Positions 1 through 12,370 of a stretch of 64,000 bases of DNA are shown piece after piece. The notes beneath the pieces were generated by a model. The model did no database searches, was not told where the DNA came from, and saw only the letters and a list, made by a program, of their open reading frames with translations. Each line of letters starts with the position of its first letter. Position 1 is the stretch's first letter. Origin of the DNA: Boesenbergia rotunda (Eukaryota > Streptophyta > Magnoliopsida > Zingiberales > Zingiberaceae); assembly GCA_024364735.1 (NCBI GenBank), contig JAGFNQ010000299.1:284013-348012 (forward strand), in the 5' to 3' direction. Made by a program: the position numbers and the translations under genes.

Positions 1-690
1 CTCCGAAGTCAGCTCGGGAGATCAGGTCCCGAGACCGACTCGGGAGAGTGTAGCCTAAAGATCAATATATCAGATAGTCCGACTGCAAATAGCTGTTCCT
101 ATTTCCAGAACAGGAAAATCATCAAATAATTATTATCCGCTACACGCGGCAATTAAGGCCTTAATGATCGCAGCGGCCATTACCTAAAAGATATCACGTA
201 ACCAATTATTAGGGAATATGGAGATGAACATGGAGACACATGTGACCAAAACCTCAGGTATATAAAGTGTTTCGGCATTCAAGTAAGGCAGAGGTAAGCA
301 TTCCGAACTTAACCAAATTCTGATTCCACGTTGTCCTCATAAGAGAATTCAGATTCCTAACTTGAGCGACGGAGTGGGCTCCGTTGGAAAACCTTCAAGT
401 GTGTTCCCAATAATGCTCGTGTTAATCTCGCAGGGCGCGATCATTTTCTCTCTATCACTATCCTCATGGACTATATTTTGGTGATTCACCATCCACGTCG
501 TTCCCTTCTGGAACCGTGGCAAAGACGATTGCTCTGCCAGGGAAGGGAGGCCTTGCTCAACTGCGGCCTTCTCTCATCAGACTCGTGTGCCCCTCCGTCA
601 CTCAAGGTGCGTCTGGAGGAAGTCGAGCTAGCGGAGGACAGGATCTGGAAATCGCTTGAGCAATTTGTAGCTCCTGGACTGATCGGATGA
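1..690 (+). mobile_element. LTR-retrotransposon remnant (probable gypsy LTR, 3' part, and leader)
   Basis: The first 50 bases are rich in CTCGGGAG/CCCGAG-type palindromic words like those at the other end of the window. A clear TATA box (TATATAAAG, 259-267) is followed by a leader containing TTGAGCGACGGAGTG at about 361-375, a motif that resembles the U5 region of many plant Ty3/gypsy LTRs. A 74-codon ORF at 466-690 shows no recognisable domain. No LTR end, primer site or target duplication could be fixed, so the boundaries are arbitrary. Family assignment is inference from the leader motif. Confidence 0.45.
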
Positions 691-819
691 AAAAAAAATC
701 TGAAATATTATTATTATTATTATTATATCCAAACTATTTTTTTTTCATTTTTAAATATATTTTTCATAAAAAATTCAACTGTTCTTCCTCATCATAGAGC
801 CCTCATGTTATACCCCGGG

Positions 820-910
820 CCCTTGAGTTATAGCCCGGATAAGTCATACGGTGACTCCGCCCTGGCTGCCCTTGAATTATAGTCCGGATAGGCCATACGA
901 TAACTCCGGC
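820..910. repeat. two direct repeats, 49-bp period
   Basis: The stretch starting CCCTTGAGTTATAGCCCGGA at 820 recurs at 869 as CCCTTGAATTATAGTCCGGA. Each is followed by a similar (C)CATACGRTRACTCCG tail. Two imperfect copies, no coding potential seen. Confidence 0.6.
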
Positions 911-1099
911 TGATTTGAATAAAAACGTGCATAGATGATTCTGTAAATGGAAAATGTCGTAATTGGGAAACCCAATTTTTCAATATATTAATCCAGACTT
1001 AAACCATTCAAATCGTCCATGTTTGAAGAGCTCTATACTCTAATACACTCAGTAAAAAAATTTAAAGAAATGTTCAGTGAATGATATAATATTTTACAT

Positions 1100-1215
1100 G
1101 CACGTGTTTGATTATCGTTCGGACATCATCGACGACCTCCGACCACCATCCCGGATCAAATTATACCCTGAAGGACACGTTAAACTTGTCGAGAATCGCT
1201 GCATGCAAAATGCGA
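1100..1215 (-). repeat. dispersed repeat R1, copy 1
   Basis: This roughly 100-bp stretch (GTTTGATTATCG, then ACATCATCGACGACCTCCGA, then CGGATCAAATTATACCCTGA and a GAATCGCTGCATGC end) is a diverged copy of a family found again near 11250, 18083, 18794, 18945 and, as a tandem array, near 45440. The shared core is a GCCGCC-rich stem next to TTATACCC and GTGAACCCGTCGGGG (or the reverse complement). The strand given is arbitrary. Its origin (MITE, SINE or satellite seed) is not clear. Confidence 0.55.
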
Positions 1216-1645
1216 CGTTATTCATTGAGCTTTTCTTTAAAATTTTTCACAGCATATCATTTTTCATGTTTAAATTTCCTCTAAAAATATCCTTTTTGAT
1301 TTTTGCACTGGAGGAAACTCATTTTTACCTTCCATAATATAATTTGTACATAAGAAAATTACATATTAAACATATACAATTTTACTATTTTCTCTTCTAT
1401 TTTTTTAAATATTAAAAAAATCCCTTTTATTTTCAGGAAAAATCAATGCAGGTATCATAAAATCAATGCATCTAATAATACAAACAAACAAATAAAGTTA
1501 TTCCTTCCATTTTGACAACAAAGAAATTAAGATAAATAAAAAATACATAAATCAAACACTATTGGATTTTAAAATTTGAATTTTGAAATGAAAGCAGAAA
1601 GAAAAAAAAAAAAGAATCCTAACTCGCACCCAACTGCTCGAGACT

Positions 1646-4600
1646 TCAATAAAACATGCCCAAAACATCAATCAACATATTCCACCTACAAAATTTCTCA
1701 ACCGAAGTGGTTAGCAACTCAACCTCTGGCCGTCGAACATCACTGTGACCAACAAAAGATCTTGCAGCATTGCGAAGGCAAACGATTCTGAGAGGATGGC
1801 TAAATCCTTTCTCTTTTTTTTCCGCAGGTGGCGTTGCAGCATTGGTGGCAACGGCTGCTATGGGCACGACGCCCGGCATCCATGGCACGACAATGCGGGC
1901 GCTGGGGTGATTGTTCCGGTACGACTCTGAGTACTTGCCTTTGAAGTTCAATCGAGGCGAATCGGCCTGCATTTGCCAAACTCATTAAAGGAAGAAAAGG
2001 CAGAAAGTGCACATGCACGACTATAGAGGCGTATCGACTTGCACTTGGCAAAAATCAATGAGAAAATATAAAACTAAACTCGAACATAAATATTTTAGGC
2101 AAATGGTTGAGGCTGTCAAGATCAGTCTTCTTGAGGGTTAGGTACTTTTTTGTTTAGTTCACGAAATTCACTAAAATTTATGCAATTAATGTAGGAAGAA
2201 TCTGAAATTTAGCAGCAAATTAAGATGGCGATAAGAAAAAGGAAAAGGGAAAGGGAAAAAAATGGCAGTACCTGCTTAAGCCAACATTCCTGATGCTTGT
2301 GTTCGTATATATCTGGTGAATGACACCCAAATTCTGACAGACAGTAAACCCATATATTGCACTTCATTTGCCCTGGCCTTGCACATTTTGCCTGGTCTAA
2401 ACAAGCCTGGCAACAATCTGCTGCGCTTTCTTTATGGTGGGTAAGGCCCCATCAAACAGCAACTCCATCATAATCAGTATGAAGTTCAGTATGGCATTCA
2501 GGAGGCATTGGCCGACCAGGAATTATCTCTTCTGCATAAAGATGTATTGAAGATTTCTTGAATTAGTTTCTCTTGATTGTCGAAATGGAATACTAGATCT
2601 ATTCAACATAACTGGGAAAGAACATAAGAGGATTATCAACTCAAAAAATCTTCACAATCAACAACGGCACAGCATAGGTAAGATGACCAACAGCTGTAGT
2701 AAGTAAGCTGTGTGGAGAAACCAATTATTAAAAATTTTAACCGAATAAATTTACCAATATCAGGTTCATTCTCAGGTTTATCGTCGTTCTCAGTGTTGAT
2801 AACATTGGCTGAGATCCAAAGTCCAATTCCTTCCATTAGAACATGCCAATTAGTCACCAGTGCTTGTTTCAACATCTCTACGAACCACACCAGCAAATTC
2901 AAGAACAATCATCAAGATATAACATAAATGCATAAGCAAACAAAGCATACTTGCTTCCTGATATGGGATGCTTGAATTTGAAGATTTCAAACTTGCTGCC
3001 TTTCTAACTACTTCAAGCTTTTGAATACGCCATAAATTCACTGCAGCTGCTCAAAAATCAAAATAATCAGCATGTTTGAACTAGAACTGTCACGCTCTCC
3101 AAGCTAGAGTTGTTTTTTTCCCAATTAATAGTGTCCTTTAACATGTAAATTTCAATGTGCTATACGAAACCCTGACGCAATCAGCATCCACCCAACCATC
3201 AGTTCTTTTGTTATCTAAGTTTGTGTGTGATTACTTTATTAAAGAACCAAAAGACCCTTAAAGAAATGAAACCATAATGTTATTTACTTAATCTTGCCTC
3301 GAAAGCATATTCTGTATTGCACTCTCTTTCATGAATCAGAAGGAACTTATATTCATATTGGCATACTTCTTCCTGTTGCACATTTGTTATTATTCAATTA
3401 AATGCCATTTTCTAAATTGCAAAAATACTTGAGAGCAATCGAAAAGTGCAAAAAAGTGTGACAAATTTTGATCAAAAATCATTTCATTATTCTAATGACC
3501 AAGTAACAATGTTACATATACCAAGAAGCCAGACAGCTAATCCAACCCAAGTTCCTTATCATGACTGATGCACAATGGATAACATATTGCAGATGGCCAA
3601 AACAATTGTCCAGAAAGGTAGCTTAATAGTTGCCTGTAAGAACTTTTGATTACCCAAAATAATAGTATAATTTCAGAAGTATTAAAGATATGAAACAGGA
3701 AAACAACAAGAAGCTTCCTGAAACATAATCAAGAAACAGAGTCTAAACATCATAAGGAAGTTATGCCCCTGAAATTGGCATTGTCCTTGATTCATCTTTA
3801 CCAACCAAAGTGAAACTATAAGTCCATGATCATACATGAATAAAGCAGTTGGGAGGAGAACAAAATTTTTTTGTTGTTCAAAGGAGCTAGAATCAGAGCT
3901 AGTGATATTGGATCCGGATATGAGGTTGGACCAAACTAAAGTCTAAACTGGAAGTTTGAAACGGAAATTTCATAAGAATTTTAGGATACAATGAAATGCC
4001 AAAACAATCAATTTCTTAAGCATAGCATTTTCTTATCTTGAGCTCCCCAGAGTCCAAAGGATTAAGTTGTCAATGTATGAACGTCTTGACGAATTCAGTC
4101 AATAAATTCATGAAAAAAATAACTGATCAACAAGTTCAACTAAACATGAAAAGGATGGCCGACCTAACCCTGTTGTTCTGTCACGTTAGTATTGTGAAGA
4201 CCTTGCAACCTCTCCAGAATCTCATAGCCAACTTATACATCATCGGTTGTGGCAACTGAATAAGTCCCCTTTTCTGATCTCAACTTCTTTCTCAGCTTCC
4301 TCACCTACTCGAGTCAACTGGGACGGAAAGCTCCACCAATTACATCCCCAAGCCCAAACAGTGAGCTAAATCATAGAAATCAAATCTGCAAGCTTACCGC
4401 GCTAACTAGAGCCAAAGGTTCCATTTCTCTTCGAATCCGGATCGATTCTACCGTCCTCATTGTCTGATCTACAGATAAAAATAATAACTTTTTCAAAAAT
4501 GCCAAAAACAAGTCAGCATATGTAACCCAAACAAGAAAAGGATGATCTTTGTACCGGCAAGGGAATTGAGGATGAACCCAGACGAAGGGGGGAAGAACAA

Positions 4601-4777
4601 GGAAATGTACAACGATCGAACCACGAGAAGCGCGGCGACCAGATTAACGCAGCAAATCATGAAGGCGATCCGCTTGAATGAACAGCAGCAATTGCCGCCG
4701 CCCGCCCCTCGCCCACTCTGCCGCGCTGACCCTCGCCATAATCTCGTTGTCGCATTTGCCTCGTCCTCCGCCCTCAT
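1646..4777 (-). pseudogene. conserved plant single-pass membrane protein with Cys-rich C-terminal module (disrupted)
   Basis: Seven minus-strand exons can be traced: 4777-4555, 4468-4398, 4317-4169, 3046-2951, 2877-2755, 2531-2272 and 1966 to about 1646, with GT-AG borders that keep phase except in exon 3. The protein begins with a basic N-terminus and one membrane segment (FKRIAFMICCVNLVAALLVV), then VESIRIRRE, EILERLQGLHNTNVTEQ, LKQALVTNWHVLMEGIGLW, and a module starting PGRPMPPECH with nine cysteines and ending HQECWLK, then LNFKGKYSESYRNNHPSA. I recognise this order from uncharacterised plant proteins of unknown function; an apple/PAN-like fold for the Cys module is a guess. Two lesions are visible: an in-frame TGA (plus 2452-2454) where an Arg codon CGA is expected in the Cys module, and a phase break inside exon 3 (149 nt, with a stop in every through-reading). 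The copy is therefore probably inactive, unless these are assembly errors. Confidence 0.7.
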
Positions 4778-5102
4778 AACATTATTTCATGGCCTCGTGC
4801 GAAAAGGTTCCGGCGCGCAGTCGATCGGCGGCCTTGCGTTCGGTTTTCGCGAAGTCGGCGACGGAGATTCGCAGCCAGTACCTTCAGACAAGGAGGATGA
4901 GGATACTGATGACTCAGACAGAAGCGAAGTTCGCCGGAAGGCGACCGGACAGTCCCTAGTTCGAGGAAGAAATGCAGGGGAGAAGCGAAGCCAGCGAATC
5001 GGAGCAGGGAAACCCGCATCAAAGCCCAGAGAGCGAAGAGAGAGACGGAGACGGAATATGACTGGAAGGGGTTTTATGAAATTATTGCAGCTTATTTATT
5101 AA

Positions 5103-6022
5103 TTAAACCAAAAACTATTTTTGAAAAAATATTTCTTTAATGCGAAATTTGCCAAGTAAATTCATTCCAATATTGCAAATTATAGCGTCATTTTTTTTAA
5201 AAAATCAATATAATATTTTTTTTTTGACTTTTCTAGATTGTTTATTATTAAATTAATTCCATTTTATTCTAATAGTTCATGTGCACTAATTGAGTTAGGA
5301 CATGTCTTCTTCATGACATAGCATAATTTATTAATTAAATTATTTATTAATAGTATGGTTATCGTGTTGATTACGGCGTCGATCTCCTTGTCTATTGCAT
5401 ATTGTTTCCATTGACTTCGTTCTGGTTATTGCAACATCATGTATGGATGCTTTGATCGTAGAAAAAAATTTAATAAATTAGATAAATATTGAATGTGAAG
5501 CGATAGATCTGATTCTATGGAAGTCCACATCTCGATTTTTTATGGTTATACGTTTCATTTGAAAAATTGAAATATTGAATATTGCATTATCTTTAAATTA
5601 TATAATCTCAAGTAATTTATTCTTTATATTCTTTTATGATTGTAATTTAATTGTTCTCAATTTCTCGAATACGATAAATAATAGGATGATATATTGTATG
5701 ATTGTATAAGTTATCAATTGAAAAGTATACCTGAGGATAAATCTAGTATCCGAATAAGAAAATATACACGACCTTAATATAAAAAATAAAAAAAAAATAA
5801 TATAAGAAAACTTAAGAAATTAATGTACACGGCATTCATTGACATGGCAAATTATTGAGACTTTGAAGCTTCAATTTCTCCTTTTGAGTTGTTCAAGCTT
5901 CAAATTAATGATAGCCCTGATCAAACATATCCTTGTCACGATCAGCGATGAAACCACTAATTTGATATCAAGGGACGTCATATATGAATTTATGTTGAAG
6001 GGAGATGATCATATTGTTAACT

Positions 6023-6063
<41 letters not shown>

Positions 6064-6740
6064 ATTGTTATGATCAATATATTCTTATGATCGATTTTAT
6101 ACATCTCTAAAAAAATATACTCATTACCTAATAACTCTTATATAATTCTTATAAAAAATTGAAGGAGGCGGCCACCACATCAACCCTTTGGCTCCGTCCA
6201 TAGGATATATTTTTTAAAAGTTTAATTAATTTAATTGGGGTTTTCTACCAAGTGAATGTGATGATTGATTGGGAAAAAAATGATAATATTCATCCCAAAT
6301 TACACAAGATTAGATACATATAGATAAATTATAGGGGCAAAAAATTTAATATATTTTATGTCCCATGAAAAATATGACTATGGATGAAGGATTGGATGAG
6401 ATCATTTTGGACGTGTACGAATTTGATTGGGGTTTTCCACAAATTGGATGAAGTAATTAAATCTCATGGGCTTCGTTAGCATCACTGATGACGATTTGAT
6501 GTTGTTTTTCATCACCATGATTCACGAGATTATTAATGAAATTGGATGGGATATTCGTGTAATTTAAGTGACTTAGACAATGCTACAATGCCTGCTTTTA
6601 AAATAATCTAAACAGGGAGGACTTAAATGATTTTACAAATAAACGTTTCTTTTTTATTTTCCCCCTAAATTAAATAGAAATAAACTATTGGCAGCTGGTT
6701 CTTCTTCCGTTACTTCCCCGGCTCTCGCCTTCCCCGATAT
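5103..6740. other. AT-rich intergenic DNA
   Basis: No gene seen. It contains A/T runs, including a pure T tract of more than 30 bases at about 6026-6058, and two weakly similar segments built around TTGGGGTTTTC (about 6234 and 6427). The last 100 bases become GC-richer and probably lead into the 5' UTR of the next gene. Confidence 0.6.
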
Positions 6741-7029
6741 AGAACTCTTTTAAATCGGCAGCCACCTTGACTTGAGGTATGAAATCGAACGAGAACCGAT
6801 CGCCCACGCCTTCTCGATCCTTTCATTTTGAGTCCTTTTCTAGTTTTCTACTTTATCGGCCGGCAAAGACCAAGAAATTTCAAAACTGTGATTGGTTCTG
6901 CAGCCATTAATAACACCACCGAATCCTCAAACCGTCGGTTTTCTTCTTCTTCTTCTTTCGTGCTCATCTTCTTATCCAAGCTTACAGGGTTCCTACTTTT
7001 GGCGTCTTCGGCTCTTCTATGCTCTCTCG

Positions 7030-10000
7030 ATGGAGTCGCCGGCGCCCCCGTCGCCGCTGGATTCGTTGGCGCTCTGGGTGCGGACCAACTACGCGGAGCC
7101 AATCGACGCCGTGAGGCAGTCCGCCCGCGTCGCCTACGTGGTCATCGCCTTTTGCTCCGCCCTTTTCCTCGGCGCCCTCAAAGGTCCCGCCTTTAATGCC
7201 TTTCCTGGCTTCTCGCCAATCTAATTTTGCTAAAGTTTCTTCCTTTATGACGGCGGTTCGTTGACTGTAGCTCTGGTGGTCGGCCCGGTGGCGGCGGCGT
7301 TGTTGATTCTTGGGAACGTCGGGGTGATACTGGGGCTGTTTCCGGCTCATGTTGCCTGGACCATCTACTCCATTGTGAAGTAAGCCATGACCTTCTTTGG
7401 TTAATAATTAGGTCTTCAACGACTTCGGATTTTACCGACCTTTTCTAGTCATTAATTGATACCAAGTTATTACAACCTAAAACCTATGTAGAATTAACTT
7501 CTACCTTTTATTTATCATGACGGTCTCTACAAGCATTTGCGATTATGAACTTGCTCGTCAAAGTTTTTTAAGATACTCTGGCTCTATTGATAAATTGCAG
7601 ATCTACTTGCATAAATACAGCACTTAAGCTCGCGTTCTTGTTTGCTCTACCTGTATTCTTTGGGTTATGGCTGGCCATTGCGATATCAGGGAGTGTACTT
7701 GTAGGAATTGGTTATGGCTTCTTCACACCGTGGCTATCAACTTTTGAGGCCTTCCGAGAGGACAATGAAACAAAGATAATTTTTCGCTTTGTTGTGGTAA
7801 AACCCCGTTTAAATGGAGATTATGTATTATTTTCTTAGTTATCCGTTAATACATCCTCTTCTCTTTGTCATTAAACAGGATGGTACATGGAGTACTATTA
7901 AAGGGAGCTGCACTGTCGTGAGAGATTTTGCAGATATCTGCTACCACTCATATCCTCTTTACTTAAAAGAATTGAGAGAAAAATCACATGATGGTCAGTC
8001 ATATTCGATTAGGTATATAAATTAATTCCTTTGACTTGCACCTATGATTTTTAAATTTTGGATAGCAGCAATTTGTTTATCAGGAATAGATGAGATATGA
8101 GGTTCCACATTCTGAAACTTCTTTATGAAAGATTTTGATTTATTTAATTTTACTCCACTTTCTTTTGCATAATGCGCATAAGAATTGTTTTACATTATGT
8201 ATTTTCCCCTTAAGTTATATTGAGCTTCATTCCTTTTATCTGTAATTTATGTGCATTTGACTTGATTTTTCATGCCCACTGGTAGTGTTAGTTTAAGCAA
8301 TTTTACTAATTATCAGACAGCTACATGAATTCCATACGGGAGCTTATTCTTGTTCATATAAACTAAGAAATATTATGTCTTTTATATTTTTCTGTAGGTT
8401 GATAGAGATACCTGCTTGTGTGGTGGTTGCTTTTATGGGATTATTTGTCACTATTCCACTTTACACTGTCATTGCTTTGGTAAAAAGCCCTTATATGCTA
8501 TTCAAAGGCTGGCAGAGGCTACTACAGGATCTTATAAGTCGAGAAGGGCCATTTAGTGAGACGGCTTGTGTGCCTATTGCTGGTCTTGCTATTCTACTTT
8601 GGCCTTTAGTTGTTCTTGGGAGTTTCCTGTTGGCTGTCGTCTCAAGTATCTTCATTGGGTTATATGGATCTGTCATTGTGTATCAGGTTCTTTGCTGTCT
8701 TTACTATCTTTTGGTTATGCTTACTAAATTGCCTTGTTGCATTTGTTTATGTTCAATAATAAACAACAATCAAAACTTAACTTCTTTTTATAGGAAAGAT
8801 CTTTCAAACGAGGAGTTGCTTTCGTGGTTGCCATGGTTGCCGAGTTTGATGAATACACTAATGATTGGCTCTATCTAAGAGAAGGGACCATTCTTCCGAA
8901 GTAATGTCAATTAATTACTTGTTTTGTTTTTCTTCTCTTATTTACTACTAGTTGTGTGAATTTCACATCTACTGCATGTATTCCTCCTTACTAGACCAGC
9001 AAAAATAGTTTTTGTTTTCCATTCCTAAGAATTATTTCTCATTACTTGGCCAGACCTCGGTACAGAAAGAGAAAGCCGCCTCACTCAGAAGAATTTTCTA
9101 TTGGATCGAATTCTTTTAGAGCAGTTAAAGCTAGTCATGCTTCTTCATCAGCTCCTTCAATGTTGGTACCTAGCTTGGCTCCTTCGAGATCTATCAGAGA
9201 GACAATACAAGAGGTCAAAATGGTGCAGGTAACATCTCCATTCTTTTATTCGATCTAATGTCCATGATCAACACTAACCTCTGATAATTGTACCAATTGG
9301 ATTATGGATATCATTTCTTCCATCATGACAAGCTTGCTACAGTTAGTTCCGAATCTGATGTAGATTTATCTTTTTCATAAGACCTTATCAGATTTAAAAT
9401 ACCATGTGATTTATTTGTCTCATGGTGATATCTTATGGCCGATGAACTTAAACTGGAACTAACACTCTGCAATATCAGAATTACTAAAAAAACAGCTAAA
9501 AGACTTCTCACAGCGACCATCTATAAAGCAAGAAAATATCCTTATTTCTTTCAATTTCATAGCAATTTGGGTATTTGGAATATGATTGCTATACTTCAAA
9601 GTTCAACCCATTTATTTAAAAGAAAATACCTCGTTGAGAGCCTAAATTATGAAAACTCCATCACTTCAAAATTTCCTTGTTCCTGATACTGTATTTTAGT
9701 GTCTGATAAGCAATAGTTATACTAAGCAAGCTGTGTTTGTGCTAATTTCTGAACTGGAACACCATGTTCAGATCTTCGATCATGAAAATTCCCAGGACTT
9801 TGAAATTCAAGTTGTTCCTGATACTATATTTTAGTGTCAGATACATTGAAGTTAGTTTAAGCAAACTGTGCCTATGCTGATTCCATAAAATGGCTTGTGC
9901 ATTTTTTTTTGTCTGATAAATGATTTGTTCCTGATACTGTATTTTTTTTTTTAATGTGATGACCTTTTCATTTGGTTTCCTCCATAAATCTATGTTATTC

Positions 10001-10866
10001 CTTTGTCGAATAGGTTTATGGACATATATTTGGATTGCATGATCCTTTTGACCAACAATAACGAAATGTCAATGCTACAGGTATGGGGAGAGATCATGAA
10101 ATCTTGTGAAACCAGGGGCAAGGAACTTGTGGATGCAAACATCATCACAACCTTCCATCTCCGCGAATGGTTGCAAACCAAGGGACGCAGCCAAGAAACG
10201 GTCGGCATTGGCCTTCCTTCATATGCATTTTTGCATAATCTCCTCTTCTCCATCAAGTGCGGTTCCAGTGGAATATTGCTTAGTGGTGGTATTGAAGTTA
10301 CCCACCTCAACCGACCCCATGATCGGTTGTTGGATTGGTTCTTCCATCCCGTTATGGTACTGATGGAGCAAATCAAGGTCCTGAATCTGAAAGACGACGA
10401 GGTTAAGTTCTTGGAGAAGTTGGTTCTGTTTGCAGGAAGTAACACATCGCCGGTGCAAGCAACCGGCGATGGTGTCATGGTCGGTCAAGATACTATTAGG
10501 ACTGCTCAGATTCAAGCCATTAGTAGAAGGTAACAAACAAATTTCCTTTATGAACATGTGGAAACTAAATGAGTTTCTTGCTGCATATTGCCTTGTTTTT
10601 CTCCTTCCCAAAATTTGTTTTCCGATCAAAGTTAGAAGCTCTAGATGCAACTCTAAGTTCGACAATCTGAATTCATTTTCAGGTTGGTTGGCATGACTCG
10701 GAGTGGCTCCAAGTTCCCAACCTACAGAAGAAGATTCAGACAAGTCATAAAGGCCGTTTTAGCTTACTCTCTCGAGAAAGAAGGAACTATCGAGAGAGGA
10801 AGGTCTTACAGAGGTCATTCAAGTAGATCAATTTCTTCAATTGAGATTGTCGAAAGTGAAGTATAG
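7030..10866 (+). CDS. multi-pass membrane protein of the At3g27390 family
   Basis: Nine exons join to 1797 nt (598 codons plus stop) with GT-AG borders: 7030-7183, 7271-7379, 7601-7796, 7879-8012, 8398-8686, 8794-8900, 9054-9228, 10081-10529, 10683-10866. The length agrees with Arabidopsis At3g27390 (roughly 590 residues as I recall), a plant-specific protein of unknown biochemical function. Conserved blocks in order are ILGNVGVILGLFPAHVAWT, GYGFFTPWLSTFEAFR, DGTWSTIKGSCTVVRDF, KSPYMLFKGWQRLLQDLISR, VAEFDEYTNDWLYLREGT, LPSYAFLHNLLFSIK, VTHLNRPHDRLLDWFFHPV and SKFPTYRRRFRQV. Hydrophobic segments fill residues of about 20-110 and 190-300; the C-terminal half is soluble. The start MESPAPPSPL is chosen because it opens just before the first membrane segment. 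No lesion was seen. Membrane location is supported; function is unknown. Confidence 0.93.
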
Positions 10867-11249
10867 TGATTTATTTCTTTCTGATCCTTTTTCAGAGATC
10901 TTTTTGTGATTATTTTGTAGTGTGATGTGCATAGTGTTTTGAGTGTTTGTTTAGTGAAGGTAGTTCTGAGCATCCTGTAAACTTGAAGCCTTAAGATGTA
11001 GAACAAAGATCAAAGAGTTGAATCTTCCAAGTTGACGCTTGCATTTAATAATTTTGTGGCCTGAAATTTCGGGATCAAAATAGCGTAACTTTATGCAGCC
11101 GTTCTTTGCAATTTAGTCAAAATCTTATCCTTAATTATTATCCCGTGAATTAGACTGATCAGTCAGTCATCGGCCTGTCTTTATTCATTTAAGAATAATG
11201 ATTGGGAGAGTGAAAATCATAATAAATGACGTGGCACTTTGCATGCACT
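10867..11249. other. 3' flank and intergenic DNA
   Basis: Probably the 3' UTR of the membrane-protein gene followed by AT-rich sequence. No other feature seen. Confidence 0.5.
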
Positions 11250-11345
11250 ATTTCCGACGGGTTCATTGTGCCTCCCAGGGTATAATTTGATTCGGAGCGG
11301 CGGCCGAAAGCCGCCGATGGTGTCCAAGCGATAATCTAACGTGTA
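11250..11345 (+). repeat. dispersed repeat R1, copy 2
   Basis: CCGACGGGTTCATTGTGCCT, CAGGGTATAATTTGATTC, then a GCGGCGGCC...GCCGCC hairpin and GATGGTGTCC. This is the reverse complement, with substitutions, of the copies at 1100 and 18083. It lies alone in intergenic DNA, which shows that R1 is dispersed and not only a product of local duplication. Confidence 0.65.
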
Positions 11346-12370
11346 CATATAAAATATCATGTCATGTCACTTTATGTCACATCATTATTCACTCTCTCTA
11401 TCATTCCTCTTTAGTTAATTAATTCTATTATAACGCCGCTGCAATTTACTATTTTGCAGGGTTTCTTATGACAAATTCCATACGTTACTAATCCCATTTG
11501 AAACTATAGGGGGCGATTTAGACAGATGAATTTTCGGTCACAAGGGTGTTTTCACAAATACTCGCGCAAGCCGTTGCCCGGTTGCCCGACGCGGACGGGA
11601 AATAAATGGCAAGTTGGCAACGCAAGTAGCGGGACCCACACGGCCTTTTGCACACCTACCCAATCACCAACCGGGTATCTACGAAACATCTCCCGTCAAA
11701 GGAATTAAGAGCGGTTTTTATGAAACCATGTAAGTTTTGGAAATTACTGAATCGCGTACCTAAATTTCAAAATCATTAAATGACTACTCTCCAAAATATC
11801 CTTAAAGCAGTCGATTAATAAAAAATTAATTTAATTGACTAATTTTTTTTACAAATTTAATCAATTTTATATTATTTTTTAAAAAAAGACTTGAGACGCC
11901 TCTGATTATATAATATTAAAATTTTAAATTAAAAAAAACGTTTAATTTTAAAATTATATATTTTTTTAAAAAATTTAATATTAAAATCGTTAATTTAATA
12001 TTAAATTTGAAACGGGAAGAGTAAAGACTAACTCACTAACGCATCCTTTTAAAATTTAAATATACGATTTCGTTTTTACGTTCAGTAAATAGCCGAATTA
12101 ACAATGCTCGCTCGATTCGTACCACTATAGCGGCTTCCACTGCGACTTACTGCCTTTCGAGTCATTGATTCTCCTAAGCAATCCTTCTGAATTTGCTTAT
12201 TTCCTCTTCCCCTGTCGACCTAATCTTGATTTTCCCTGATTCAAACAGCTTAAGGTAATGCGGTTTGCGATGGAGATTGGTTTGAAGTTGCGATCTTGAG
12301 CAGGAGGGCCGCGAGTCGTTATGAAAGCGAAGAGGGAACGGGCGGCGATGGAGAGACTGGATGGGAGACT
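11346..12370. other. AT-rich intergenic DNA
   Basis: No gene recognised. The stretch 11820-12010 is almost pure A/T. From about 12100 it becomes GC-richer, probably the promoter, leader and eroded first exon of the phosphatase locus. Frames that resemble the family N-terminus (SEKMERPDVSGHP, about 12370-12412) end in a stop, so the true start was not located. Confidence 0.5.

Noticed and set aside
4542..5102. 186-codon plus-strand ORF
   Set aside because: It is antisense to exon 1 of the minus-strand gene (4555-4777) and to its GC-rich leader; no domain is visible.
7993..8398. splice from 7993 to 8398 in the membrane-protein gene
   Set aside because: That donor would create an immediate stop; the donor after 8012 gives SIRLIEIPAC, which agrees with the family.
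10219..10743. 174-codon minus-strand ORF
   Set aside because: Antisense to exons 8 and 9 of the At3g27390-type gene, whose sense frame is clearly conserved.
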